Shown here piece by piece: positions 1-11,523 of a stretch of 47,479 nucleotides of DNA; the stretch's first letter is position 1, and the number at the start of each line of letters is the position of its first letter. The position numbers and the translations under genes are program-made. The DNA is taken from assembly GCF_000220395.1 (NCBI RefSeq), contig NW_004086730.1:1-47479 (forward strand). Reading direction: 5' to 3'. The notes below the pieces were generated by a model. It saw only the letters and a list, made by a program, of their open reading frames with translations. It made no database searches and was not told where the DNA came from. The DNA comes from Ichthyophthirius multifiliis (taxonomy: Eukaryota; Ciliophora; Oligohymenophorea; Hymenostomatida).

Positions 1-66
<66 letters not shown>
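1..66 (+). repeat. (TA)n microsatellite inside an intron of the PIP kinase gene
   Basis: A nearly pure TA tract runs from base 5 to about 64 and ends in ATATAG. The next base opens a PIP kinase reading frame, so this is the 3' end of an intron whose donor lies outside the window. Confidence 0.8.
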
Positions 67-67
<1 letters not shown>

Positions 68-620
68 TTGAATTATAAAATAGGGATTTTAAAGTTAAAT
101 ATTTATTTGAATTATTGCCTAAATAATTAGGAGAAGATAATTAGCAAATATATTAAGTTTGTAAATTTGAAGATTATGCACCAAATGTATTTTAGAAAAT
201 AAGATAATTATATAATATTAATGATGATGATTATATTAAAAGTATAGGACCTGATTAATTATTTTCAAGTTTGGTAAAAGGAGAATTCAATAGTTTTACT
301 TAATTAACCAGTACAGGTAAAAGCGGTTCATTTTTTTATTATACAGCAGATGGAAAATTTACTTTAAAAACTATTAATAAAAATGAATTTAATTATTTAA
401 AATATATTTTAAAACATTATTATGAACATCTAGTTAATAATAAAAAAAGTTTAATTATTAAGTTCTTTGGTTTACATAAAATAAAAATTAAAATGAAAAA
501 AAGTATGAAAGAAAATGAAGTATGCTTTGTTATTATGGGTAATGTATTTCATACAAGAAAATATATAAATGAAAAATATGATTTAAAAGGTTCTAAATAT
601 GGAAGAACTACTAAAATAAA

Positions 621-675
<55 letters not shown>

Positions 676-1359
676 TATTTATTTATATATAATACTTTAT
701 ATTGTTATATATCAATTTATATTAAAATAATTATTTTTATATTTTTTATTTAGTTTCTAAAATGAAAAAGATTAAAATCTTAAAGATATTACTTACAAAG
801 ATTTAGATTTTATTAATAATAAAATAAAATTGAATATAAAAAATAAATAATATGTTGAGTTTATGAATATAATTAAAAAAGATGCTTAATTTTTTGAAGA
901 TTATAATATAATTGATTATAGTTTACTTGTTGGAATACATCATAAAGTAAATTTAAAAATCTTTATATTTTTATATTTTTTTATTTTATTTAAGATATAG
1001 TTGATATTAACAGAATCTGATTATAATAATAGCTAAATAAATAATAGAGATTTAAATGATTTTCGAAATGTTACTTAATTTAATGATAAAAATAATTTTA
1101 TATCATATTTAATATCAAGAGATTAAAAATATATATATTTATTTGGAATTATAGATATATTGACTTGTTTTAAGTAATTTATAATTATAAAAAAAAAAAA
1201 AAAAAAAAAAGTACTAAAAAGAAATTCGAATATATTGAAAAAAGAGTAACTTAAGGACCTAATATTAGTGCGATTCCACCATCATAATATAGTTATAGAT
1301 TTGTGAAATTTATTGATTCTATATTTGACGATGATTCGAAAATACAATAAAATAATTGA
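67..1359 (+). CDS. Phosphatidylinositol-phosphate kinase, 3' part (5' exons outside window)
   Basis: This encodes the catalytic domain of a type I/II/III-like PIP kinase, which phosphorylates phosphoinositides at membranes. Exons are 67-620, 754-946, 995-1173 and 1212-1359, with introns of 133, 48 and 38 nt; the sum is 1074 nt, or 357 codons plus TGA. Visible family landmarks in order are YAPNVFQKIR, SIGPDQLFSSL, TGKSGSFFYYTADGKFTLKT (ATP-binding sheet), VMGNVF-like IMGNVF, YDLKGSKYGR, KDLDF, IIDYSLLVGIHH, LFGIIDILT and AIPPSQYSYRFVKFI. TAA/TAG are read as Gln at many conserved positions. The last intron (1174-1211) holds an A21 run, and removing it restores the expected CFNTKKKFEYIEKR stretch. 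The N-terminal regulatory part is missing, so the subtype cannot be assigned. The identification is secure. Confidence 0.9.
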
Positions 1360-1604
1360 ATAAAATTTTTATTTTATACATTATATAAATATATATAAAA
1401 TATATATTATATATATATTTATATTATATAAGAATAGATATTTATATTTTTTATATAAATTTTAATTTATTAAAATTATTTTTTGTTAAAAAAATAAATT
1501 TATTAGTATTTATATATTTAAATAAAATTTACAATAAAAATTAATTTTATTATATTATCAAATATTTTATTTTTATTTTTTTTGATAAAAAATATATAAT
1601 TAAA

Positions 1605-2648
1605 ATGAAAAAAAAGTTTATTGATTTAGAATCTGTATTTTTATTTATCTATTTAATTTTTATTATTAATAATAATTTAATAGAACACAGTATTAGTATA
1701 AGCTTAAAAAAGAATGTATGAAATAGAAAAAGAACGTAAAGAATTAAAGAAAATAATAAATACATATTAATAAGATTATTTATCATCAGAGATAACTAAA
1801 ACTGAAAAAAAATAAGAAAATAATATCTTTTTTTAAATAAGTGAAGAAATTAATTCAAAAAATGAAATATAAAAATTAGGGAATTAAATGCAAAAAATTC
1901 TGGTATTTTTTTATTTTTTTTAATTTTAATAAAAATCTATAAAAGGGAAAAATATAAAGCAATAATGATAAAAAATAAGATAAAAAAAATTATAAAAGTC
2001 TTTTTCTAAAAACTGAGGGTAATACATAAGGTTTTTAATAAAAAATAAAAAATACTCATGAAGAAACTGAAATTTATTATTTTTTAAATGCAATTAAAAA
2101 TAATGAAATTTCATATTAAAAATTTATTGAAAAATTCGGATCGGAATCTTAATTTTTATAATAGTATTATAATAGTCCTAATCCGAAATTATTTTTTCTA
2201 AATTCTATAAAATTATTAAATGAATTATTATTAATTAATTAATAAATATAAAATAATAATTATTCAAATTTAAAAAATAATATAATTCCATAGTCTTTGA
2301 TTTAAAAATATTATAAGAATGATAATTATTATTAAATTTAATAAAAATAAAATAGAAATAATAATAATAATAAATAATATAATTTTAATAAATCTGATGA
2401 AATATATTAAGATTATAAAAATAATTAAAAATATAAAAATAATTATTAATATTAAATATATAAATTATATAAAAATATTAATTAATAATAATAATTAAAA
2501 AATAATAATTAAAATAAATATGATATTAAATAATATAGTAGTAATTATTAATAATAAAATTTTGATAAATAAAATAATAATGATATAACCATTATAAATC
2601 AAACAAAAAAATTTTAGAATTTATTAAACATATTATAAAATAAAAAAG

Positions 2649-2701
<53 letters not shown>

Positions 2702-4850
2702 TATAATAATAATAATAATATATTAGGTTTTCATTAAAAATCAATTAGTTCTTATATTTTTAAGAATAACATGATAATCCAAATAAAAATTTCGTAAATA
2801 TACATAAATAAGATCTTTTGCATTTAAATAATAGAGAATAATATTTAAAAATGCAAGAATATTAATAAGAAATTACTTTTTTGGAAAAAAAACTCTCTTA
2901 TATTAAATAAAGACATTTATAAGAAAAAGAAAGACAAAAGAAATAGGAAATTGAATTCTAAGAAAATCTCCGAAAATAGTATCTTGAAAAAAAAGCTGAA
3001 GAAGAATAAAACCTAAAAAATATGTAATTAAATGATGAAAAAATGTAATAATAATAGCTTTAAATAGCCGAATTGGAGCGTATAAAAGCAGAAGAAAAAA
3101 ATAAACTGAGACAATAAGAATTGGTTTTATAATAAGAAATTAAAAAAACCGCCTAACTAGAAAAACTAAGAGAAGAAATAGATGAAATGCGTCAAAAAAG
3201 ACTGCAATAGGAAGCAGAACTACTCAAAAAAAGGCAAGAAGATCACGAGAAACTGCTCTAACTTCAAAGAGAACGAGAGGAACCTAAAAAAGATGAAAAC
3301 AAGAATTAATAAAGGAAAAAAAATCGCTAAAATATCATAGAAGCTGCTTATATGAAACCCACAAAAGCAAATTTAATTTATAAATAAAATGTACAAAATG
3401 AAATTGCAAGAAGATCAATTTCTATTCCTTCAGTAGTTAGTCCTAATAAAAAATCAAGATAGAGTTCAATTGCAAAAGATAATGTTAATATGAGTGGATA
3501 TTCACCACAAAATGGAAAAAATAAATCACTTTTTGGAAGTTCTTTTAATTAGCAGAAATAAGAAGGTTATTTAATATATATAAATATATATATTTATTAT
3601 ATATATATATATTTATCATATATATATATATTATTAATATATGTATAATTATATATTTTTATACTATCAAAATATTTTTTTGTTTTTTTAATTTTTTGGT
3701 TTTTTTGATAAAATTAAATATTAAAAGTATTTGTTTATTTATTATTATATTTATATGTTTATTTTTATTTGTTATTTTTAATTTTATAATTTTTATTTTA
3801 TATTTTTTAAAATTATATTATATTTTTTTAAAGAAAGGGATAAATTAGATGTAAATTAATATATAAATAAATATAAAATTGAGAAAGATGAAGAAAAAAA
3901 AAAAACTATTTTAGAAATGATTGATGGAGATAATAATATTTTATTTAAAAAAGAAGATAATAATGAAAAATCAATAAGTTAAATTGAAAATAATATTTAA
4001 AATAATGATGAAGACAGTTTAAATAATATTTTATTTGAAAAAAATGAGGATAAAATATAAAATAATGATAATTCTCAAATGTCATAATCTATTACAGACT
4101 CTGTTTTATAATAAAAAATGGAATAAGTTGAAATTATTAAATAATAATAATAAAAAATGAGTCCTTAAAAATAAATAGGGGTTAAAAAGAATTATAATAA
4201 TAATTAAATTAAAAAAAATAAAAATATTTAAAGTAATTTAGTAATAAATTAAGAAGAAAATTCTAAAGAAAAAAATAAATATAAAATTTAGTTAAAAAAA
4301 ATTGAATTAGAAAATTTATTTAAATAAAATAAATAATATTTATCATTATTTTAAATTTTTATAAATATATATATATATATATGTATTTATTTTTTAATTT
4401 TAAAAATAATTTATATTTATTTTTTAATTATTACTTTTTTAAGAATACATTTTTAATTCTAAAATTATCAAAAAAAAGATTAAATTAAAAGAAAAAATAT
4501 AAAAGTCAATTAAAAAATTTTTAGATAAATATTTATATAAAAATATATTATTAAAATGGATATATATATTTATAAAATATATTATATATACATTTATATA
4601 TTTATTATCATTAATAAATATTATTTATATATTGTATTTATTTGTAAAAATAAATATAAAGAATTTATTATTTTTTTTTAAAAAAAAAATTATATTTTTT
4701 TCAATATTTATTTATATATAAATTATCATAAATTAAAATATTTTATTAATTTTATTTAATTTCATTTTTATTTTTCTAATAAATAAATATTTTTAATAAA
4801 TATTGAATTAAAAATAAGAATTTCAAACATACATAATAAAATAAAAATGA
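1605..4850 (+). CDS. Asn/Gln-rich coiled-coil protein, unknown function
   Basis: I do not recognise a family. Likely exons are 1605-1634, 1684-1902, 1946-2726, 2765-3565 and 3834 to about 4382. Introns 1635-1683, 1903-1945 and 2727-2764 (38 nt) each keep the frame; 3566-3833 is a long AT intron. The protein begins MKKKFIDLESNTVL. It has a charged N-terminal helix, a poly-Asn tract (2649-2722), then a strongly heptad-like Glu/Lys/Arg/Gln region (about 2820-3300), a Ser-rich basic stretch (RRSISIPSVVSPNKKSR) and an acidic Asn-rich tail. The 3' end is unresolved. Reading straight through 4383 gives a Lys-rich helix followed by hydrophobic residues with no TGA until 4848-4850. Splicing 4383-4443 would instead stop at 4804-4806. 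The end given is the outer limit and overlaps the kinesin ATG. It is probably cytoskeletal, by analogy only. Confidence 0.6.
2649..2722 (+). repeat. (AAT)n trinucleotide repeat coding poly-Asn
   Basis: About 24 AAT units lie inside the exon of the coiled-coil gene. In the frame carried from upstream they read as Asn; the next frame would read TAA, giving poly-Gln. Downstream coding is in that other frame, and removal of the 38-nt intron 2727-2764 reconciles the two. Confidence 0.8.
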
Positions 4851-6174
4851 AACCATTAAACATAAAACTAATTCAATCTAAAATACCAGAACAATAAATA
4901 TAAAATAAACAAATATATTAAAATTATCGACCAGGTCCCACTCCATTTATATCAATGTTAAGAGTACGCCCATTATTTATTCCCGAATAAACAAAAAATC
5001 CGTATATAGCAGTAGAAGTAATTGATAAACAAACAGTTATTTTCAGACATGAAATAAATTAAGGATTAAAATCAATTACAAAAGATAAACTATATATGTA
5101 ATTAAAAATATATATAAATTTATAAATATAAATAAAAAATATAAATAGATATATAAATATATATATATAAATATAAATTTAAACATATATAAATATTCAT
5201 ATATTCTTTTACTGATAAATATATATACAGGTGTACAAAAGTTATACCTCCAGTAGGAAAAACTAATTAAATTTTATCAAAAGGTATTTTAGACTTAGTA
5301 AATGATAGTTTTAAAGGTTTTAGTTAGTCGGTATTTATTATAGGTGGTAAATTTTCTGGTAAAACTCATACTTTTTTAGGAAATATTAATGATCCAGGTA
5401 TATTTATTCATTTGATTTTTAAAATTAATACTTTTATATTTATTATATATATAGGTTTAGCTTTCTAAATTTCTAGAGCTTTGTATTAATAAAAGTAAAA
5501 AATATTCATAAATAGTAAAATATTTGTATCCTTTTTTGGATTCGAAAATGGCTTTAGGGATTTATTAGCATTTACTGGTCATTATTTAGAACACGTAAGC
5601 ACATAAAATGGATGTTATTTACCTGGTTTGGCTTAAATTTAATGCAATGAATATCATGATTTTTTATGTGGTTTAAAATGTGCGTTAAAAAATGATGGTA
5701 AAAGAGATATTAATAGAGTATTTATATTATTTATGTATATTTTATAAATAAATTTATATATAGGATTTCTCTTAGGCTTTTACTTTGTTTAATCAATATC
5801 CAGAGAAAGAGATTTTTATTATAAAATTTAATATATAAAATCAATTAATAATAAATGGGGAAGAATAAGGATTTTCATCAGATTTATATATAATAGATAC
5901 TGAATCTTATGAACTTAAAGATAAAATTAAATCAAAAGGAGTTAATAATGCTATGCTTTCATTTAATAATTGCTTAAAATATTTGTATGAAATAAATCAA
6001 AAAATTAGTAATGTAAATTTTGTACATTTTGATTAGTCACCTTTTACAAGCTTTTTTAAAGAATTTTTAGGAGGAAAAGGAAAAAGTTATGTTATTGGAA
6101 ATTGTTCACCTTTTATTTATGATTTAGAAGTAATATATATATATATATATATAATATATATAAATATATATATA

Positions 6175-6214
<40 letters not shown>

Positions 6215-7168
6215 TATTCGATGAGGACAGTTAGATAAATTTAATGGTCTTTTAAAAGTACATGCAATCCTTAATAGAATTTTTGGTAAGGAAATGGTGA
6301 AATTTATATTTTAAATGAATGCAAATATTTAGAATAAATATAGAGATTTACTTAAATTATAAAAAAAAATTTGTAAACATTTATAAAAATTTAATTTTAA
6401 GGAAAAGATGAAGAAAAATTAAAAGTATTTTATTATAAAAATATATTTATATAAATATTAAAAAATTAATATATAGTATAAGAATCATTTAAGTCAAATT
6501 TTTATAAAACTATTTAATTTTTTAAACCTTAATAATGAAAAAATAAATTAAATGAATAATTTAAATAATATAATATAAGATATTTAAGATAAGTATATTA
6601 ATATAGAGAAAAATATAATGAATGAAAATATAAAATCTTCAGATGAAAAAGAATTTTTTTTAATTAGAATTGTTCCTTTAATGTATAATTTACATTATTT
6701 GAATATATAAAATATATAAAAAGTAAAATATTATAATATTTTATACATATCTATATAAAAAAAATATTAAAAGTAATTATAAAAAAACTTATAAATATTA
6801 AATAAATGCTAAAAATAATTTAGTTAAATTAAAAAAAATATAAAAGAATATATTTAAATAGAGATTAATTAAAGTGAAGTTTTATAAAGAAACCATAAAG
6901 AAAATATTGTTATTTTTTCAAAATATTTTATAGAACATATTAATTGGTGTTAATATTTTTGTTTTAAGTCTTTTAATAGTATAGAAAGATAGAATTTTTA
7001 AAGATAAAAGAGAAAAATAGAAAAAACTGTAGAGGAATGTTTTTAAAATTTTTTTAAAGTCTTGGATATTTAAATAAATAATTAAAATAAAATAAAAGAA
7101 AAAGATATAAGAAAATAAAGCTTAAATAAATATGATGTAAAAATAAATAATATATTTATAAATATAAA

Positions 7169-7218
<50 letters not shown>

Positions 7219-7921
7219 TAATATAAGTAAGATTTTTAAGATATTGAAAATAAATAAATAAGTTCTATATTTGATTTTTCTAATAAAAAAAGTTATTTTT
7301 AATTATCAAATGAATATTTAGATAAAATATAAAGTCAAGAGCATATCTAAAAAAAACTTTAGTCGATTTACCTTATATAAACAAGCCTAAACTTAATATA
7401 TAAAGCACAAAATGCAATATTAAAATATAAAGGAAAATTAATTTAAATTAAATAAATAGTTTAATAAAATATAGTAGTTTAAATAATTTAAAAATTACAT
7501 AAAAATTTGATAATACTTAAAGATATGAAATATTTAATAAAAAAACGTAAAAATAAGAATATTTATAAGAGTTTTAATTAAAAAGTGAATTTAATAAATA
7601 ACTTAAAGTTAATTATAAATTATTTTAAGAAGATAATAATGTAAAATTACCTGTCATATAAAAAAAAATATAAAAAAAACATAAAAATAAGAAAAAATAG
7701 ATGATGTTAATGACTTTTTAAAATTAAAATTAGTCTCTAAAAATAATTTTAAAGAAAAACTTTAAAAATAACTTTAAAATAAATCTTTTACAGAATAACT
7801 AAGAATTAAAAAAAATATATAGAATTAAATTAATAATAGTTTTTGTATTTAGAATGAAAAAAGTATAAATGAAATTTCTATTATTTCTAATAATAAATAA
7901 ATATAGAGAAACAAATATTGA
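4847..7921 (+). CDS. Kinesin-like protein with divergent motor domain
   Basis: This has the kinesin motor fold followed by a long coiled-coil tail. Motor exons are 4847-5097, 5231-5397, 5455-5717, 5764-6129 and 6215-6424; tail exons follow from 6477, 6774 and 7228. Landmarks are FISMLRVRPL (first strand), P-loop GGKFSGKTHTFLG (usually GQTGSGKT), GFENGFRDLL (EIYNE..RDLL region) and FVHFDQSPFTSFFKEFLGG..SYVIGNCSP (usual YRxSKLTxLLxDSLGG..MIAxxSP). Switch I (NxxSSRSH) is replaced by DFSQAFTLF and switch II (DLAGSE) by DTESYE, so ATPase activity is doubtful. The tail is Lys/Asn/Gln-rich coiled coil. After about 7480 the clearly coding frame changes twice inside A-runs (near 7483-7508 and 7660-7697), so that part is uncertain. 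The stop chosen is TGA 7919-7921. Confidence 0.8.
6130..6214 (+). repeat. (TA)n-filled intron of the kinesin gene
   Basis: GTAATATATA... to TATAAG is nearly all TA dinucleotides. It splits the end of the motor core (DLE) from the neck-like exon. Confidence 0.8.
7160..7222 (+). repeat. (TA)n tract in a kinesin tail intron
   Basis: Most of the intron 7137-7227 is TA repeat broken by single T insertions. Confidence 0.7.
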
Positions 7922-7925
7922 AAAG

Positions 7926-7928
<3 letters not shown>

Positions 7929-7959
<31 letters not shown>
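7929..7959. repeat. (TA)n microsatellite between convergent genes
   Basis: A TA tract lies between the kinesin stop (7921, +) and the stop of the PDZ gene (8013, -). These 91 bases are the whole intergenic space between the convergent genes. Confidence 0.8.
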
Positions 7960-7963
<4 letters not shown>

Positions 7964-8012
7964 ATATATATTTAAAAAAAATATTAAAAGTGAAATTATT
8001 ATTATTTTTATA

Positions 8013-9216
8013 TCATTCTGTTTATAATTATACATATTTTGTTTTTCCATTTTTATATATTTTAATTTTAAATGATGCTCCTATATTATATCCTATTATT
8101 CTTGATAAATCTTTTCCATCTTTTATTTTAATTCCATCAATTTCAGTAATAATATCACCTAATTTTAACCCTGCTTTTCCTCCTGGACCTTCTTAATTTA
8201 CTTTTAATATAAAAGCTCCTATTTATTCTGCATCTTAAGGAGTAGATTATACAGAAATACCCAAATAAGGTTTCTTGATATCTTTTTTTATAAATATTAG
8301 TCCACGATAGCCTTAAAATGATATGCAGGAAGGGCTATTGAATGTGATTTAGTATAATTATTGGGAAGATTAAGGCCTATTATATGACCTTGTGAATCAA
8401 ATAAAGGAGAACCGTGCATAGAAGTATATAAGTTCTATATATTGGACATTAAAAGTAATGATTAAGCTGAAAAATTAAAGACTTATTCAGAACTTAGTGT
8501 ATTCTCATTTAGAATACCTTCTGAAAAAACCTAGAAATCTTAATTGGATTTTCCTATTTAATATATACGTTTTCCTAAAGAGGGAATTTTGGAATTTAAA
8601 AGTCCTTTTTTAAATGGCAGTTACTGGTTTTTATTTACTTTGTTGATTTAACAAAAACATATGTTTTCAGATTTTAAAGTTTTTTCAAGGGAAAAGCTGA
8701 AAGTTATATTTTGGAATTCATCGCGCATTGATTTGGCATAAAGTTGGTTATTTTAAATATTCTCGAGGTCAAAAATATTACATATTGTCAAAAATGTGCC
8801 CTCATCGTCTAATATTAAACCAGTAGCAATGGGTTTGTGAGATCTTTCGGAGTATATAAGGACTATACAGTCTATTATTTAAGATTACTGTTATTGGTTT
8901 TGGAAGATGTTAGTGGTAACATTTTAAGGAGATTCAGATTTAAGGTTAATTGGGTTTATTTGGGTTTTTTAGAAAGAGTTAGGAAGAGGAAAGGAAGAAT
9001 TAGCTTTAGTTTGGGTGTTTTTAGGGACATTAAAGGTATTTTATAAAGTAGAGATTTCATTATTATTATTATTTTTTTTGAGTTTTTTTTTATTATTATT
9101 TTTTATAGAAAGTTTTTTATTTAATATATAAAATGATTTATTATTATAATATTTTTTTTTTTTTTAATAATTGAAAAATTAAATTGTTTTAATGTTATTA
9201 ATAAATTTGTAATCAT
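8013..9216 (-). CDS. HtrA/Deg-like protein: degenerate trypsin-like domain plus PDZ
   Basis: On the minus strand a Deg/HtrA architecture is visible: an Asn/Gln-rich leader, a chymotrypsin-fold part (CIVLIYSERSHKPIATG, LILDDEGTFLT, GKSNQDFQVFSEGIL, SMHGSPLFDSQGHIIGLNL), then a clear PDZ (YLGISVQSTPQDAEQ, GPGGKAGLKLGDIITEIDGI, DLSRIIG). All three triad motifs are altered: TNAHV becomes TICNIF, DIAVLK becomes NICFCQI, and GNSGGP becomes SMHGSP (His at the Ser position). It is therefore probably a non-catalytic adaptor. Protease and PDZ frames differ by one base at an A7 run (8283-8289). The start is uncertain. The ATG at 9216 would give a Lys-rich, possibly mitochondrial leader, but an A14 run lies between it and the sure coding region starting near 9059. 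Stop TGA is at 8013-8015. Confidence 0.75.
8283..8289 (-). other. Apparent one-base frameshift in an A7 run
   Basis: On the minus strand the protease frame ends ...IVDQYLQKK and the PDZ frame resumes DIKKPYLGISV. The two join only if the seven-A run had eight A's. No GT...AG intron fits here, so this is a homopolymer error, a real decay mutation or a frameshift site. Confidence 0.6.
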
Positions 9217-9740
9217 TTATAATTTATTTTTATTTTTTTTCGGATTAAATAAAATATAAATATAATATTTTTTTTTTTGGTGTAAAATTATATATTATTT
9301 AAAAATAAAACTAAAAATTTCGTGATTATTAATTTATTATATTATAAATAAGTAATTAAAAAAGATAAAATAAATAAAAATATTAAAATTATAAAAAAAT
9401 GACATTTTTAATAAATTAATTATTATAAAAAAAAAAAATATTCTTAAATAAAAAATATAATTAGTAAGATATTTTTATTTATTTTATAATCGTATAAATA
9501 ATAGGAAAAAAAATAAAATAAAAATATAAGAGAAATAATAGATAATAACATTTTTTTTTATTATAATAATTATTTATATATATATATATATATTTATATA
9601 TAATTATATATATATATGTATGTATTTATTTTCAATTTAATTTTATTTTTTAAATAATAATTAGTTTTATTTAAATTTTTTATTTTTTTTAAATAAAATA
9701 TATAATTTTGTTTTTATTATTAAAATAATAAAATATTAAT
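9217..9740. other. AT-rich intergenic DNA, nothing recognised
   Basis: The stretch is dominated by A/T homopolymers and a TA tract at about 9570-9620. I see no protein family, RNA or regulatory element. Confidence 0.5.
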
Positions 9741-10938
9741 ATCTTGATTTTTTAAAAATTTATTTTAAATGTGTCTACATTTATTTTCATAAATTTTTTA
9801 GTATATTAGGTACAATATTTTGTATTTTCTTTTAACAAAAGCAAATCTTATCTTTAAATAATTAGTTTTAAAACAATAATTCAACTCTTTTTTTTTAAAA
9901 AAAGTTATTATTTAAAATACCGTATTTTAATAATATTTCTAAAGTATATTTTATTATAAAATACTCAATTGCAAAAAAATAAAGGTCTATATTTATTTTA
10001 ATATTCAAAACATAAAATTTTCTTTTAAAATTTTAATTTATTTTAATAATCAACTAAAAAATATAATTTTCTATTAATTTTTTAGTTTATTTTATTAATG
10101 ATATATTAAGCTATATTTTTGTATATATGTGTCATTTTTAAAAAATAAGAATCAATTTTTTTTTTTTAATTATTAATTATTTATTTATATTTAAATTAAT
10201 TTTTTATATACATTCTTTCTATAATTTTATTTTATTAAAAATCATTTTTATTTGAAATATTAAATTTAATGACTATATTATTTTGAAAGCTATGATTATT
10301 TTTTAAAAAATATCAATAATTTTCATTTATATTTTATTAATATGTCTTAAATTTTCTTCTCTACATTTTTTAAATGCAATTCTCATTACATTCTTATTAA
10401 AATAAATCAAAAATATTTTCTTTTAAAAACTTCTTTTTTTATTTTTCTTTAGAATGTTTTTATACTAAAAATACTCTTTGTTCATTTTTACATTCTAAAC
10501 AATTAAATTTATATTTAAAAATAAATTTCTATATATTCTATATATCTATCTTTTAAGTTAATTTTTATAAATATTAATTTGAAATATATCACTTTTTTTT
10601 TTTTTTTGTATATGATTCCTTTTCTAGTATATTTATATTGCCTGTTTTCTTTTCTTTTATAATTTGAAATTTTATTTTTTTAATCTTTATAGACAGGCCA
10701 TTGTTTTCTGAATTAATATCATTTCGTACATTAATAAAAAAATAAAATAATTAAATAAAAATAATTGTTTTTGAATACAAAAAAAAGTCCAATTTATTTC
10801 TTTTACAAAAATTTAAATTTAAATGGAAAAATAAACATATTTCTAATACTTTTAAATTAATTTTTTAATAAATCAAAAGCTCAATTATTATAAAATATTT
10901 ATAGAAGAAATTCTAAATAAGTTTATTATAAGAACCAT
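9740..10938 (-). pseudogene. Unrecognised, possibly decayed or multi-exon gene
   Basis: Several minus-strand pieces have protein-like composition (Cys, Arg, His, Glu, Gly) unlike the surrounding desert, but no single frame joins them. Examples are NDINSENNGLS..KEKKTGNINILEKESY (about 10620-10730), FNCLECKNEQRVFLVQKHSK (about 10440-10505), RKYKILYLIYQKIYENKCRH (about 9770-9830) and CREENLRHINKIQMKIIDIF (about 10310-10370). The last piece is in a different frame from its upstream neighbour, the change falling at an A6 run near 10369. An ATG is available at 10938, but its frame meets TGA quickly. No family is recognised. It may be a degraded gene, or a real gene whose short introns I could not place. 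Confidence 0.35.
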
Positions 10939-11523
10939 TTTATTAATATGTTAAGTAATATTATCGGAATTATTTAAATGATTAAAATAAAAACAATTGA
11001 TAGTTTATGAAAAAAAAATATTTATAATAAGGATATTTTATATTGAGAATTAAACATAATATTAACTTAAATATATGTATTATTAGTTTTTTAATGGATA
11101 TTTATGATTTTTATTTTTTTATTTTAAAGGATTATAGGAAAATATATTATTATTATAGCTTTTTTTATTAAATATTAGTTTATTATTTATTTATTAAAAA
11201 TTCATTATAGATTATAGATTAATTTTTATTTTTTTTAAATAAAAAGAATAAAAATAATATAAATTTAATTTAATTTAATATATTAAAAGAATTTAAAATA
11301 ATAAAATGTTTATTATAAAAAAGTATAATATTATTTATAATTTTAATTTATTTTAAATTTCTATTTAATTTAATTGTATATGCATATGTAAAATATTAAT
11401 TAAATAAATTTAAATTATAATATCAATAAAATAATAGAAATATTATAATTTTAATGTTAAAAAAAATTAATTTTATTATCATAAAAACTAATTTTTTTTA
11501 TAAAATATAAATTTAATTTTTTT
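10939..11523. other. AT-rich intergenic DNA, nothing recognised
   Basis: Low-complexity A/T sequence lies upstream of the decayed gene and downstream of the bromodomain gene. No supportable feature is seen. Confidence 0.5.

Noticed and set aside
1..64. Terminal TA tract as a telomere or chromosome end
   Set aside because: Ciliate telomeres are G4T2-type; this is an intron microsatellite preceding a PIP kinase exon.
2650..2720. Poly-Gln (TAA) reading of the AAT tract
   Set aside because: The upstream exon frame reads Asn; the downstream frame is reached by a 38-nt intron rather than by reading TAA.
7799..8050. Minus-strand ORF of 83 residues rich in Ile/Tyr
   Set aside because: It runs through the TA microsatellite and across two gene ends in a non-coding frame; composition is that of random AT.
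8837..9046. Plus-strand ORF of 69 residues
   Set aside because: It is the antisense shadow of the HtrA-like gene, whose minus frame is conserved.
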